Assembly (NCBI RefSeq): GCF_000208745.1 | Contig: NC_030858.1 | Location: forward strand, 2,073,728 to 2,137,727 | Direction: 5' to 3' | DNA length: 64,000 bases | Origin: Theobroma cacao | Taxonomy: Eukaryota > Streptophyta > Magnoliopsida > Malvales > Malvaceae | Shown here: one piece after another, positions 12,190 through 23,863 of the stretch | Layout: every line of letters starts with the position of its first letter | Position numbering within the stretch: position 1 is the stretch's first letter | Notes under the pieces: generated by a model | The model's input: the letters and a program-made list of their open reading frames with translations, nothing else | Databases searched by the model: none | Told to the model about the DNA's origin: nothing | Translations under genes and position numbers: made by a program

Positions 12190-14058
12190 ATGCAGGTTAG
12201 CTGATATTTATGTAGATTGCTGTTTCTTCTTGGTGTAATTATGTAATTTTGTTGTGTATTTAATTAAATAAATGGTGATTACCTAAGAATTGAGTGTGGG
12301 TTTTTGTCAAAAGCAATTCTTTGCTTGATTAATATGGTTGAATGTTCATGTGAAGGCATCAAGAGCAAGGTTGTTTAAGGAATACAAAGAGGTGCAGCGA
12401 GAAAAGGCGGCCGATCCGGACATTCAACTAGTTTGTGATGATTCCAACATATTCAAGTGGACTGCTCTTATCAAGGTTGGCTCAAGCAAAGTAGTGAAAG
12501 AAAAAAAATGGTGTAGGCTTTTAGTAGTTGGTTTGATTTTGTTTGAACTATAACGTTTTATATAGGGACCATCTGAGACTCCTTATGAAGGTGGAGTCTT
12601 TCAGCTTGCTTTTGCTGTTCCTGAGCAGTATCCTTTGCAACCTCCTCAAGTGCGCTTCTTGACGAAAATATTTCATCCCAACGTGCATTTCAAGGTATGA
12701 ATTCTTTTGATACGATGAGTTCATAAGTCATAACCTTATATGCTCTACTTGAATATCAAGACAGAAAAAAATGGAAGGAAGGTAAAATATATCAATGCCC
12801 ATGATAGCAACTTAATATCTATCAAACTGAAATGTAATGTTCTTCTGTTCCTTCATTGGGGATATGGGATACTTGGTGATTTTCAACTTGGCAGCCATGA
12901 CTGCCAAAATGAGAGATCTTGATGGAGGAATGGTAGTCATAATGTCAGAGATTGAGAATAAAAATCAGTAAATTTAACATTACAATCTTGTATATAAATG
13001 AAAACTCTACTCTAGGACATGTTTTACTGGTGGAAAAAGGTGGAGCTTGGTCATCCATTCTATTGCCATATATATCATAGGAATCCCTCTTCTGATAAGG
13101 TCTACAGATTATTGATATGTGAAACATAATAGTTTCCAAGATGCTCATATGAGAATTTAGTCTTATTTTTTGTTAATCTCTTTTACAGACAGGAGAGATT
13201 TGCCTTGATATATTGAAGAATGCATGGAGCCCTGCTTGGACACTTCAGTCTGTTTGTAGGGCTATAATAGCTTTAATGGCTCACCCGGAACCTGATAGCC
13301 CACTTAATTGTGATTCTGGTAAGTTGGTCTATTTTAATGTGTTTTTTTACCCCTGTTTTCAACATTATGACTTTACCTTGGGGAATTGTAAAAGAATGTC
13401 CGAAGTGTATATCATCATGCAAGAAAGTTTTGGTCCTTGAAGAATGTATTTCTTTCTGATAGGCAGTGGTTTCAAAAATGTATTTTTAGCCAAATAATAA
13501 GGCCTCGGTGAATTGGAGAAATGAAAAGTGAATTTCGTATGTTATTGTTCCAAAAAGGATACATAAGCATTTAAGATCTCTCCTGTTTTGCCAAGCCACA
13601 GTATCTTTTTTCTCCTGCCCTTTTTGCTGTCCTCATTTCTATCATTCCTGCTCCTTCCAAGTAAATTAGAGAAGGAACTGGAATTGTTGATGCTTGCGCA
13701 GTTATTAACGTGGCATCTTATTAGAATTTATGTGCATTTTAACTTCTTGATAACGAGGCTGATCCTTTTTGAAGGAAAAATATGAGAGAAACTGAAACCC
13801 CTAGGTCCCTGCTAAAGAAGTACATCGAGTAGGCATATCTATGCACTAGTAGTTTCTTTGAAGGTTTGAAATGTTGGCATCTGTATGGCTATATAGATTA
13901 TATGGAACTTTGAGCTGCGTTTACTTTTGATGTTTATCCCTAACAAACACCACTCCCACCTGTGGACAGGCAATCTATTAAGATCTGGCGATGTCAGAGG
14001 ATACCAGTCTATGGCAAGAATGTACACCAGACTTGCTGCCATGCCCAAAAAAGGTTGA
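12190..14058 (+). CDS. PEX4: Peroxin-4, ubiquitin-conjugating enzyme E2
   Basis: Peroxisome-associated E2 that mono-ubiquitinates the PTS1 receptor PEX5 so that it can be pulled back to the cytosol; in plants it is anchored by PEX22. Exons are 12190-12195, 12356-12475, 12566-12694, 13189-13318 and 13970-14058, giving 157 aa, the usual length. The first exon carries only ATG CAG. The UBC fold is complete: [17 protein letters not shown], the [19 protein letters not shown] block, and the catalytic cysteine in [19 protein letters not shown]. It ends in MPKKG-stop. Residue for residue it is nearly the Arabidopsis PEX4/UBC21 sequence as I remember it, so the identification is strong. Confidence 0.96.
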
Positions 14059-15069
14059 GCTTGTAGCACTATAAGCTGTCTTAAACCGTAAGAGCTGATT
14101 TATTATCTGCGGTTAAACTTGTTGTGCACATTTCAAACATTGTGATAGAAATTCATGAATACTTCCAGCTTTTCTGTTCCAACATTTAAATTCTAGCTAT
14201 AGCTTCTCATGTGATGTTTATTCCTAAAGCAATGAAACAACACTGATTTTCATCTCCAGGTTAGCAGCTCGCATTATCTTGATTACTGGGCAATCAAATC
14301 CTGTCTAAATAAGATTGTTACAATTGCCATTCCAGTATCTTGCCTAATGCATTACGTCTTTGGCTCGACTGTGAAAAGGAACAAGGGTTGGGTAACAGAA
14401 GTCAATGAAGAGATCTTCAGGAGCATTGAAAACTTTATCATCAAATTCAAACTAGATATCTTCTTTGTAGATATTGGACAGAAGGCATTAGAGGAATGGG
14501 TCAGTCTATTGTCTATCAGCAGGCATTAATTTTCCAGTCAATAAAGAGTACTTTAATGAATGAATGGAACTAGAAGATAGATAACATAAAGCTGGAACTA
14601 GAAGAAGTAGAGGCATTTTTCAATTTCAACCACTCGGCTACGACAATGCTACCCCCTAAGTATTTGTTTGAGTCCAGATTGGGTAACCAAAACGTTAATG
14701 CGTTTCTCCATATAAAGTATAAACGAGATGATGTCAAAGTTTTCTCTTTTTTTCTTATTTTATGTCAACTCTTTTCCCCCATACCAGATGCAGCTTGATA
14801 AGGCTCTACCAAGACTATTTCAAACATGCATTATCACTTGCATACTACGTTACGAAGGAATTAAAAAAAATATATCTATATCTATAATTTTTTCTCTTAA
14901 GTTCAATAGTTTGGTGAATCTTTTTATATATATATTGTGGAATAAAACAAATTACATCAGTCTAAATAAGATATTCCTAAATTGTTGACTAAAAGATAGC
15001 TGAATATTCCTGCTGGTGGAGAGTTCATATTATGTCATCCGAAAAGAAGTTTTTATGATGGGTGATTAT

Positions 15070-15430
15070 TCAATTGGTGCACTGATTAGTCTCATGATAA
15101 ATGTGGATGAGAGAATAATTCCAATCTCGATCAATCAGTTTCTTGATATCTTGCAATAGACAAGCATTTTGACCTAACTTTGAGCTGTGATTATCAATGT
15201 TTTGGAGAACTAATAAGAAATCTGATTCAACCTCTACGTTTCTATAGCCTCTAATCCAACAAAGATTTAATTCTTGATAAATACTCCACAATTCGGCAGG
15301 TAGTGAAAAGGAGATACCCAACTAGAAGGTAAAACCTGCTAGCCGGTTGCTATTTGCATCCCGCGATGCACCTCCAGCAACTGCTAGACGCGGTTGTCCC
15401 TTAGCACTACCTTCTGCATAATTAATTGTT
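15070..15430 (-). pseudogene. Broken RNase H-like (RVT_3) fragment, retroelement-derived
   Basis: The minus-strand translation shows the two halves of a plant RNase H-like domain. First comes GSAKGQPRLAVAGGASRDAN with LAGF. After an in-frame stop comes SLPAELWSIYQELNLCWIRG, then NVEVESDFLLVLQNI, LLQDIKKLIDRDWN and IYHETNQCTN-stop. This matches the C-terminal RNase H domain common in plant LINE-type retroelements and their solo genomic copies. The internal stop and the early stop where ADFLA-type sequence is expected mark it as non-functional. No reverse transcriptase was seen next to it. Confidence 0.7.
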
Positions 15431-16968
15431 ATAAAAATCCCAAAGATTTATAAAAAATAAAATCAAAATTATCTAATTGAAATATTTAAAATAATTTTTC
15501 TTTATTTATTATGAATTAAGGTTTTGTGATTATAAGATTTCGTAACTCTCACCTAACTAAATTCGTGAAATCAAAGTTTCAATTTATAAAATAAAATAAA
15601 AAATTTTATATAACTTAAATAACTTTCAAATCTTTCAAATATAGCACAAACTTTAGTCATCAATAACCCCAAAATTTCCCGGAAACTCAGCCAGGAGAAG
15701 GAGACAATTTGAGTATGAAATTTTCCATTTTCCAAGCCGCAGCTGGCTGCTTGTCTTCCAAGCTCCACATGATGGGTTGTTGGGTTCATGGTTGGTGTAG
15801 ACTTGACCAAACAATCTCCGTGAATAATGAATTCTTTGTCTATACCATCCCAACGTCAAACTTGCTCCAAAAACAAGTCCTTTGGCAGGCTGCCATCAAC
15901 CACGACCGTCGACGGAGATCCAAGACAAGGTCAACAAACTTTACTGTATCATGTGGTCAAATTTCTGGGATATTACGTCGCAGAACTTGCGGCAGTCAAA
16001 AAAGTTACACATCTTCTTGTCGGGTTCTTACGTTATAGGGTACGGAATAAGATGCTTTCTTCCCAAATCATCGATTCAAAGTTAAGAAGGGTTTAATTAC
16101 GATGTTATTATAAGTATTGTTATTTTTTAGGTGTTTTTGGCTATGCCGCCAGTTGCATAGCTTGAATTAGCTTAAATATTTTTATTTATTTTGCTTCATT
16201 TCTAAATTAGGAACACTTCAAATTAATTTAAATTTAAAATTTAAAAATTTAATTTTTTTAATTAAAAAAAATTCAAATCTTATTCTTTTAAATAAAGCAT
16301 CATGTATCAATCAATAAATTAAATATTCGAATATTATTTAAAAACTAATTTGACATTTTATAATTCCATAACATTACAAACCAAACTTTAGAATTTGTTT
16401 CGGTTTTTATAATTATATTTACAAAGTAAAATCTAAGCTAATATGTTTTTATAAGGATTTATATTTGATCTACTACAATTTTATAGTGTATATCTTCATG
16501 AAATTATAAAAGTAATATTTCATTAATATGAAATGTAAAAAGTTTAAAATTTTTTAAATAAATATTTTTAAACCTATAAAATATTTAGTTTCAAAAAATT
16601 TTCGATTCTTAATTTATATATTAGAAATGCGTAACATTTGATTAATGAATAATATATAAAACTCGTAGGTGTACAGTGCGTATAGAGATAATATTAAACA
16701 TTGTATAGAGACATTATTATACATTTACCTAAAAGGTAACGGTCTTCTTAAATTGTTGAGTTTAATTTAACATTTAATTAATATACTTAAAAAATAAATT
16801 AATTAAGTTGCTTTGTCAGTGTAATTAATTATGGCGGCAAATTAACCTAACATTGATTGGTCAAAAGGTATCACGTTAATTAACGCGTGTACGCTGATTT
16901 TTCCAAAATCTATACCCCGTGCTACCGAGAGGCAGGCGGAGAGAAACAGTGAAACACTTTTAAGTCTA

Positions 16969-17021
16969 CACGTGGGACGATCATCGTAGATATTTGCCTT
17001 TCCTTGGTCTCTCTATAAATA
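16969..17021 (+). promoter_or_regulatory. G-box and TATA box of the AIM1-like gene
   Basis: A CACGTG G-box at 16969-16974 and a canonical TATAAATA at 17014-17021 lie 112-164 bp ahead of the start codon at 17133. The spacing predicts transcription starting near 17045. The promoter core therefore looks intact. Confidence 0.7.
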
Positions 17022-17132
17022 GGAGTTGTAATCAGCTTTCATTTCATTGTACCATAGCAAACAGAGCCGAGTGAAGCAAGCCCTTTGGTTCCTCCTATAA
17101 CTCCAGTAAAGGTTTCAAACAAGTTTGCAGCA

Positions 17133-20100
17133 ATGGCCGGCGGCGAAGCTCACCGAGTGACCATGGAAGTTAGGGGTGATGGGATCGCTGTCATCGCCTT
17201 CTCTAGTCCACCTGTTAATGCGTTGCACATCCCAGGTGCGTATTAGATAAGCAGTTTTCTAATTATGTTTTTGTGTTAAAGCTTTTTATTCTATATTTGT
17301 TCCCATTTTGCAAAGAGGTAAGGCATCAAATTTGTTTTATGTAAAATTAAATTATTTTTAACGTGAGATATTTTCTCTCAATATATGTTAACATATCCAA
17401 ATTTTAACTTAATAAAAATTTTTAAATTACGTTTTAAAAAATAAGTTAAATAAAAATCATAAATCTCACGTCGAGTTATATCACTTTCAATTCTCAACTT
17501 GGGAGAATACCTATATGTGCCGTGGGTATCAAACAGTGGACCTTCCCTCTACTCTCCACATGATCATTATTTGTATCAAATCCAAAGCAAGTAACCTAGC
17601 AGGCCAACCAAGTTACACTTGTTCAACCTGAGGAAGGCATTTAACTAGCTACATATATTCTTTTTTTCTTGGTGCTTTTTATCTGTTCAACCTGAAACTG
17701 GTGCAAACTCTCATTACCCAGTATCATAAAAGAAAAGGGATATTAAGAACAAAACAAATACTAAGCAATTTTCATTGATTGTGATGAGTTTGGGGTCTTC
17801 GTTCTAGAATTAACTTACCTGTCGTTTTCGGTCTGCAGCACTGACCGAGTTGAAGAGGATGCACAGCGAATCAATGGAGAGAGATGACGTGAAAGCTGTC
17901 GTTTTGACCGGTAAATCGTAGACTCTGAGGCTAAGTTGTCCCAGTCATGTAGCCACCCAAGATAGACAGTTCGTAGTATTATATTTTATAATTGACTTTT
18001 TCTAATCTGATAATGCTATGTTTGTGTTTATTTATTTATTTATATGCGTATTTGATTGCTTCAAAAAGGAGAGAAGGGTTCGACATGTCACCATCAAAGA
18101 GTACATATGCAATTGGGATGTTCTTACATACCCTTTCAACATAGTATTAAATTAAAATATTTGTCATTGTTCATGGTTTCTTCGTAAGCACCCTACCTGG
18201 GACAATCGGAGGCGGAGGGGAGGGGGGGTTAGAGGGCCACGCCCTCTCAATAATTTTTAAATTTTTATAATATATTTGTATTTTTTAAAAATTTTATAAT
18301 TCGTTTCTTCAATAATTTTTAAATTTTTATAACTTATTTTTATTTTTTAGAAATTTTATCATTTCAGCCTTACAAAACTTTTAAAATTTTTTCTACATAT
18401 TTTATTTTTAAAATTTATAATTTATTCTCTACAATATATTTTATNATTTTTCTAACATATTTTTATTTTTAAAAATTTTATAATTTTATCTCTACAATAT
18501 ATTTTTATATAGTGAAATGTGGTACAATAATTAATTAACAACTAATTTTAATAGAACTAAAATGAAACTAATTACATATAAAAAAAATCAATTGTAATAG
18601 AATTATTTTCAAACCTCACTACTCCTAAACTTTAGAACCACCACTTGCTTGATTTTTTCTTACAAATTAGTTATGTTTTTTTTTTTGCTTAGATTTTTGT
18701 AAACAATTAAATTTTTTATTCAAAGATTGCTTCTTCATTGAATTATTTATCGATAATCCTTAATATTTTTTAAGAGATTGCTTCCCATTGAGATTTTCGT
18801 TATTATATTTGTTAATTTTTATTTGTTGTTAAGGTTATCTAGAAATTGACATTATTGTCATTATTAAATTATTTATGATTATACTACTTAATTTTTTTAA
18901 GTAAATTATTAAGATTAATTCATTTGAATAATTTTCTGGATTTATTTATATAATTTTCATATGAATTTTTTTTGCTTAAGTTATTTTATTTTATTGTCAA
19001 ACATTAAATTTCTAATACAACTGTTTAATTTATGAACATTTTTTTCAATTTTTTGCCCCCCAAACATAAAATCCTGACTGTGTGATTGGGGACAATGATA
19101 GCTTCTTTCTAAATCAGTAGTGAAAGAATCTCTGATGTGTAATAACATGGTTTGTTTATCCCCTCTGAAGGTGCTGGCAGCAAATTTTGTAGTGGCTTGG
19201 ACATGAGTCTAGTGCAAGATATTCAGAGAACTGGTAAATGTTGTAGCATTTCACGATGGAGCTGAGCTAGATTTTTAGTAATACTTTCCCATAATCAGGA
19301 ATTATTGATCAACATATCTTGTTCTGGCAGGGGACGACTCGGTTCTGGCTGAAATATCTCATGATTTAATCGATCAAGTTGAAGGTGAAAGCCTTAATCA
19401 ACTACCCTTTTGTACAACAAGATCATGCTAGCGAGCTATTAATTCCGTTTGCTTGAAACATTTATACAGACTGAAATCTTTGTTATTTTTTTGGGTAATC
19501 TTTTTTAGATGGCAAAAAACCTTCTGTTGCTGCAATTCAAGGATATGCACTGGGAGCGGGCTTGGAACTGTCAATGGTTTGTTGATTTCTAATTAAGCTG
19601 ATGAACTATATACTTTATCTTTGGCAATTTGCTAAGAATGGTTCTTAATTTTGCGCAGGGATGCTGTGCACGGGTTGCCACTCCAGGAGCTAAACTGGGT
19701 TTGCCAGAGCTTACACTTGGATTCAGTCCAGGGCTTGGAGGTATTGCTAATATCTTCCTTCCCTAAGTTCTTACATCCTTTTGACACATTTTTTCTGCTG
19801 CTCAGACGCAAAAAATGAGCCGAACAATTACCATAACTGATATATCATTGGTCTTTGCTCTTAGGCACTCAACGTCTTCCAAGGCTCGTAGGAGTTTCAA
19901 AGGCTGCGCAAATGTTGCTGGTAAAACCTGAAATCTTCGTTCTTGGTCCTCAAATATACAATTTTCTGGCTTGTGCATATAATAATACATTAAATTATTA
20001 CTTGCAGACTTCGAAGCCAGTAATGTCAGAGGAAGGGAAAAGCCTTGGGCTTATTGATGCCATAGCTTCTCCTGAAGAGTTGTTGGAAGTAGCATGCGAC

Positions 20101-23100
20101 TTGGCTCTAGATATTGTAGAAAGCCGTAGACCGCGCCTTTCCTCTCTTTCAAGAACCGATAAACTTGGTTCTACCGAACAAGCAATGGAGATATTAGAGG
20201 GCATTCGGCAGGGGGCGAAAGAGACTGCTCATACTATGCCTGAGAAACTGGCCTGTCTTGATGTCATTGGAGAGGGAATTACTTCTGGAGGACGTTCTGG
20301 CGTTTTAAAGGTAGTACAAAATAATTTCCAGCATGCATTTGTTAATGAATGAATGGTAAAAGCTAGCTAATCAAAATTCTAGTATTACGGATACTAGCTT
20401 AATTAATGATAATAATAATAAGAATAATTCTCCATGCATGGTTGGATGATGCAGGAAATGGAAGTATTTAGAGAGTTGGTGCTCTCAACCGCTGCAAAAG
20501 CTCTTGTCCATGTCTCCTGTGCCCAACGTGCAACATCTCAGGTAGACAAGGTTTTCTTTCCCTTTTTTTCTTTTTCACTGACATTGATGATAGAACATAA
20601 GAGTGGCCGTAAATTTGTTCAAAGGTATAGGAAATAGACAAAGTAGATTTTGGATAAATTAAGGCGGCGATGGCATGTTACGACTTAACTTTTCCCCCTT
20701 TTCTGAGGTCAAGGAAGGGTTTTAACTTTGGTCAAAGGAGAGGCTTTCCATGACCACTTGTTTGTAGGCAGCTAATTTGTTATGTCCTTGAAGACTTAAC
20801 TCAAGTGCCCGCATACATATATATGGTCCAGACCAGGCTTAGGCTTAAAGATTCAAGTCCAACAAGTTTAACCAGAAGCAAGCTCAGATTGAGAGCCTGG
20901 GCTGACAATCCAATCATTGATGGTTAATAGATACTAAATAAGGGGAAATCTAATTAAAAATGGATTACTGACAACAAATCCCCCATGCTTTATTATTATA
21001 ACATTGCGTTTTCTTCTAGCTATCTTGGAGGTAAGGAAATATCTCAGATTTCAACTCAATTTGATGGAAAACCCTCATAATCCGAGTTGTAATACGACCC
21101 AAAGAAAAAGCATAACATTATCTCTCCTAACTTGTGCAATGCACGTGCAGGTGCGTGGTGTGACTGATGCTGGGCTTAAACCACGGCCAATAGGGAAAGT
21201 TGGTGTAATTGGTGCTGGTCTGATGGGTTCTGGGATCACCACTGCTCTCATTTTGAGCAATATCCATGTCGTTCTTAAGGAACTCAATTCTGAATACCTT
21301 CAGAGAGGGATTAAAAAGATTGAAGGTCTCTTTTCATTTCATAGATACAGATTTTCAATTCTTTTAAGTTCCTAAGAATTTGACTGCAGGGGGTCATCTG
21401 AGAATATTGTCTAAAATCAAAAGTAATTGTTCTGCTCATGGCCTTGTCTTGCAGCTAATCTCCAAGCCTTAGTTACGAAAGGAAAGTTGGATGAGAATGG
21501 GGTCAAGAAAGCTCTTTCATTTCTAAGAGGTGTATCAGATTACTCAGAATTCAAAGATGTGGATTTGGTAATAGAGGTTAGTCGTCTTTGAGGCTTCTGA
21601 AAAATGTTTAGTGTGTTGACTATGAGTGGGATCATTCTTTCCTTGCTACTCTTGTTTAGATTATTATTTACTATCTGAGTCTCACTCTGTCTCAGGCTGT
21701 GATTGAAGACCTGTCACTCAAACAATCAATTTTTGAAGAAATTGACAAGGTTTGTCCTCCTCACTGCATCTTGGCATCAGGCACATCAGGCATCGATCTT
21801 AATAAAATTGGAGAGAGAACCAGCTCTCAAGATCGCATTGTTGGAGCTCATTTTTTCAGGTTAAGTCACAGCATTCTATTGCGTATAGTAGTTTCTTGTT
21901 GCCTTCTTGGGTTTGGGTGCTTACATTCTGTCTCTTTTAATAAACAGTCCCGCACATATAATGCCACTCTTGGAGATTGTCCGGACAGAGAAAACTTCGA
22001 CACAAGTTCTGCTTGATCTTATGACAATTGGGAAGGCCATTAAGAAAGTTCCTCTCATTGTTGGAAACTGCACCGGATTTGCTGTAAATCGTACCTTCTC
22101 TCCTTATTTTCAAGGACCATTTCTGTTGGCAGACTTAGGTGTCGACATTTTCAGAATTGACAGAGTGGTTTGCTCATTTGGCTTGTCAATGGGGCCTTAC
22201 CTGTTAAGTTCATCGATCCTGATCGCATGCAATATATATATTAGTTTTTAGCATTTTTGTCTTAAACTAACTTCAATGTTCTTATCTATTCAGGCTTCAT
22301 GATGTAACTGGATATGGCTTGGCTATTGCATTTGCCAAAGAGATGGCTGCTACCTTCCCTGACAGGACGTTCCAGTCTGCTTTACATGGGCTCATGCTTC
22401 AACATGGCCGACAGGGTAAAGCAAAGAAACTGCTTTTCTCACATTTTTCTTAGACAAAATGGCATAGCTAAGATTAATGTAAACTGTTTTGCTAGCATTG
22501 TATTTGGATTCATTGGATGTTCTGAAAACGGTACAGGTAAAAGCAATGGAAAAGGCTATTACATTTTCGAGAAGGGAAGCAAGCCAAAGCCTGATTACAC
22601 CGTGCAACCAATAGTTGAGGAGTCCAGGAGAATTACAAACCTGGTTGAGAACGTAAGTCACAAATTTCTGTTTACTGTATATAGTTATCCCCCACTGCAG
22701 GGGCATGTGTATGTTTCTACCGAGTTGCTGTTTGTGCTCATAAAGAAGGTTAATATCAATGTGATTCTCAGCCCATTTCCATAAGCGACCAAGAAATCGT
22801 GGAGATGATATTCTTCCCGGTGGTGAATGAGGGATGCCGCATTATAGAGGAGGGAGTGATTGCTCGGGCATCAGAGCTTGACGTTGCATCTGTTCTTGGG
22901 TTCAATTTCCCTTCCCGCCTGTCAGTATTCTACATCTATCTATTGCTCAAAGAAATCTATGCATTGCTTCTTTTCTTCCTTTCAGACTGCTTACTCTCTC
23001 TTTATGTTACATTTCCAGGGGAGGTATAATGTTCTGGGCTGACACAATCGGAGCAAAGTACATATACACAAATCTCAAAAAGTGGTCAGCTCTGTACGGC

Positions 23101-23279
23101 CCCTTCTTCAGACCCTCAAGATTCTTGGAAGAGAGGGCCATGAAAGGCATCCCATTGGTAAGAATTGGCATCTTTAAGGAAGTGCTAGAAACCATTTTTT
23201 TCGTGCAGAGATCAGTAGATTATCTGTACTAAATTAACCTCCCATTTAACTGCTGCAGGGTGCACCTGTTGAGGCATAA
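17133..23279 (+). CDS. AIM1-type peroxisomal multifunctional protein (enoyl-CoA hydratase / 3-hydroxyacyl-CoA dehydrogenase), PTS1 lost
   Basis: Catalyses the middle two steps of peroxisomal beta-oxidation. Eighteen exons: 17133-17235, 17839-17910, 19171-19233, 19331-19384, 19509-19576, 19659-19740, 19865-19920, 20008-20310, 20455-20541, 21151-21325, 21455-21576, 21696-21859, 21948-22202, 22294-22415, 22537-22652, 22772-22920, 23019-23157 and 23259-23279; 716 aa, against about 721 for Arabidopsis AIM1. The hydratase half keeps both catalytic-type glutamates (GLELSMG and LGLPELTLG). The dehydrogenase half has the NAD site GAGLMGSGI, AHFFSPAHIMPLLEIVRT and GNCTGFAVNR. FRIDRV and EKGSKPKPD point to AIM1 rather than MFP2. 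Oddities are SGTS where SNTS is usual, FPSRLGG for FPSYRGG, and an end at APVEA-stop with no SKL/SRL. It could be a diverged paralog with altered location, or an early pseudogene. Confidence 0.88.
18182..19080. mobile_element. Degraded non-coding repeat insertion in AIM1-like intron 2
   Basis: Intron 2 is 1260 bp. It contains a G-rich start (GGAGGCGGAGGGGAGGGGGG near 18208), a palindrome-like GAGGGCCACGCCCTC, a long AT tract with tandem repeats, and a C-rich end (GCCCCCCAAACATAAAATCC near 19055). That G-rich/AT/C-rich pattern resembles non-autonomous plant elements I have seen, but the family is not identified and the ends are approximate. Confidence 0.4.
18248..18515 (+). repeat. About 62-bp degenerate tandem repeat, four to five copies
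   Basis: Repeat units begin near 18248, 18310, 18372, 18431 and 18494, each opening with CAATAATTTTT or a variant such as ACAATATATTT, followed by a poly-T/A body. The spacing is 59-63 bp. One ambiguous base (n) in the assembly lies at 18445 within the array. Confidence 0.7.
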
Positions 23280-23779
23280 GCTTTGAGATCGTGACTCCTA
23301 GCAGGATAACGCAGGAGAAATAAAAAGTGCTCGTCTTTCAAGAAACAAATCTGCAGGCATTTGTTCTTGTATAGGTGAGACTGAAGTTATAGGTATAGTA
23401 TTTTACTAGTGGCAGCGGCTTTTGAGCAAAGTTTCCCCTCAACATGTAAGGGAAAATACTTCCCATCCTTTCAAATAGTTACTGTATAGGTCTGCTGATC
23501 AAACCAAGCTATGTAATCTGATTCTATTTATAAGGATAATAATAGCAACCAAGCGTTGCAGTCACCGATAATCATTTTTGAAAATAATTTTCATGATTAA
23601 AGGCCATGGGCACCGGCAAAAAGTGTGGTTGCATAAGGAAAACAGAGAGAGAGAGATTGCACCAACCTTGTGGAATGGAGAGTAATGATTTTATTGGTTT
23701 AAGATTAATACAAAGTCTTGATCACAGGCTCATTGCATCATTCAAATCAAGTTACAGCAGACCCTTCCACTGACAGCTG

Positions 23780-23831
<52 letters not shown>

Positions 23832-23863
23832 CACACACACACACACACATATAACTATAAAAA
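23280..23863. other. Convergent 3' region, AIM1-like (+) and hydrolase A (-)
   Basis: Holds the 3' UTRs of two converging genes. A (TA)n tract at about 23784-23829 is followed directly by an (AC)n tract at 23831-23849, close to the hydrolase stop codon at 23864. The part at 23600-23760 resembles 28400-28560 behind hydrolase B, so the tandem duplication included the 3' UTR. Confidence 0.6.
23784..23849. repeat. Compound (TA)n-(AC)n microsatellite
   Basis: Direct reading shows over 20 TA units and then about nine AC units, separated only by TTAT. Confidence 0.95.

Larger units (their letters stand above)
14059..17132. other. Intergenic region with degraded repeats
   Basis: No intact gene found. 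14059-14600 probably includes PEX4 3' UTR. A broken RNase H fragment lies at about 15070-15430. At 15650-16100 there are several overlapping short open frames on both strands that match nothing I know. 16140-16850 is extremely AT-rich. The last 200 bp is the AIM1-like promoter. Confidence 0.5.

Noticed and set aside
18445..18445. Single ambiguous base
   Set aside because: An assembly uncertainty in a repeat, not a biological feature.
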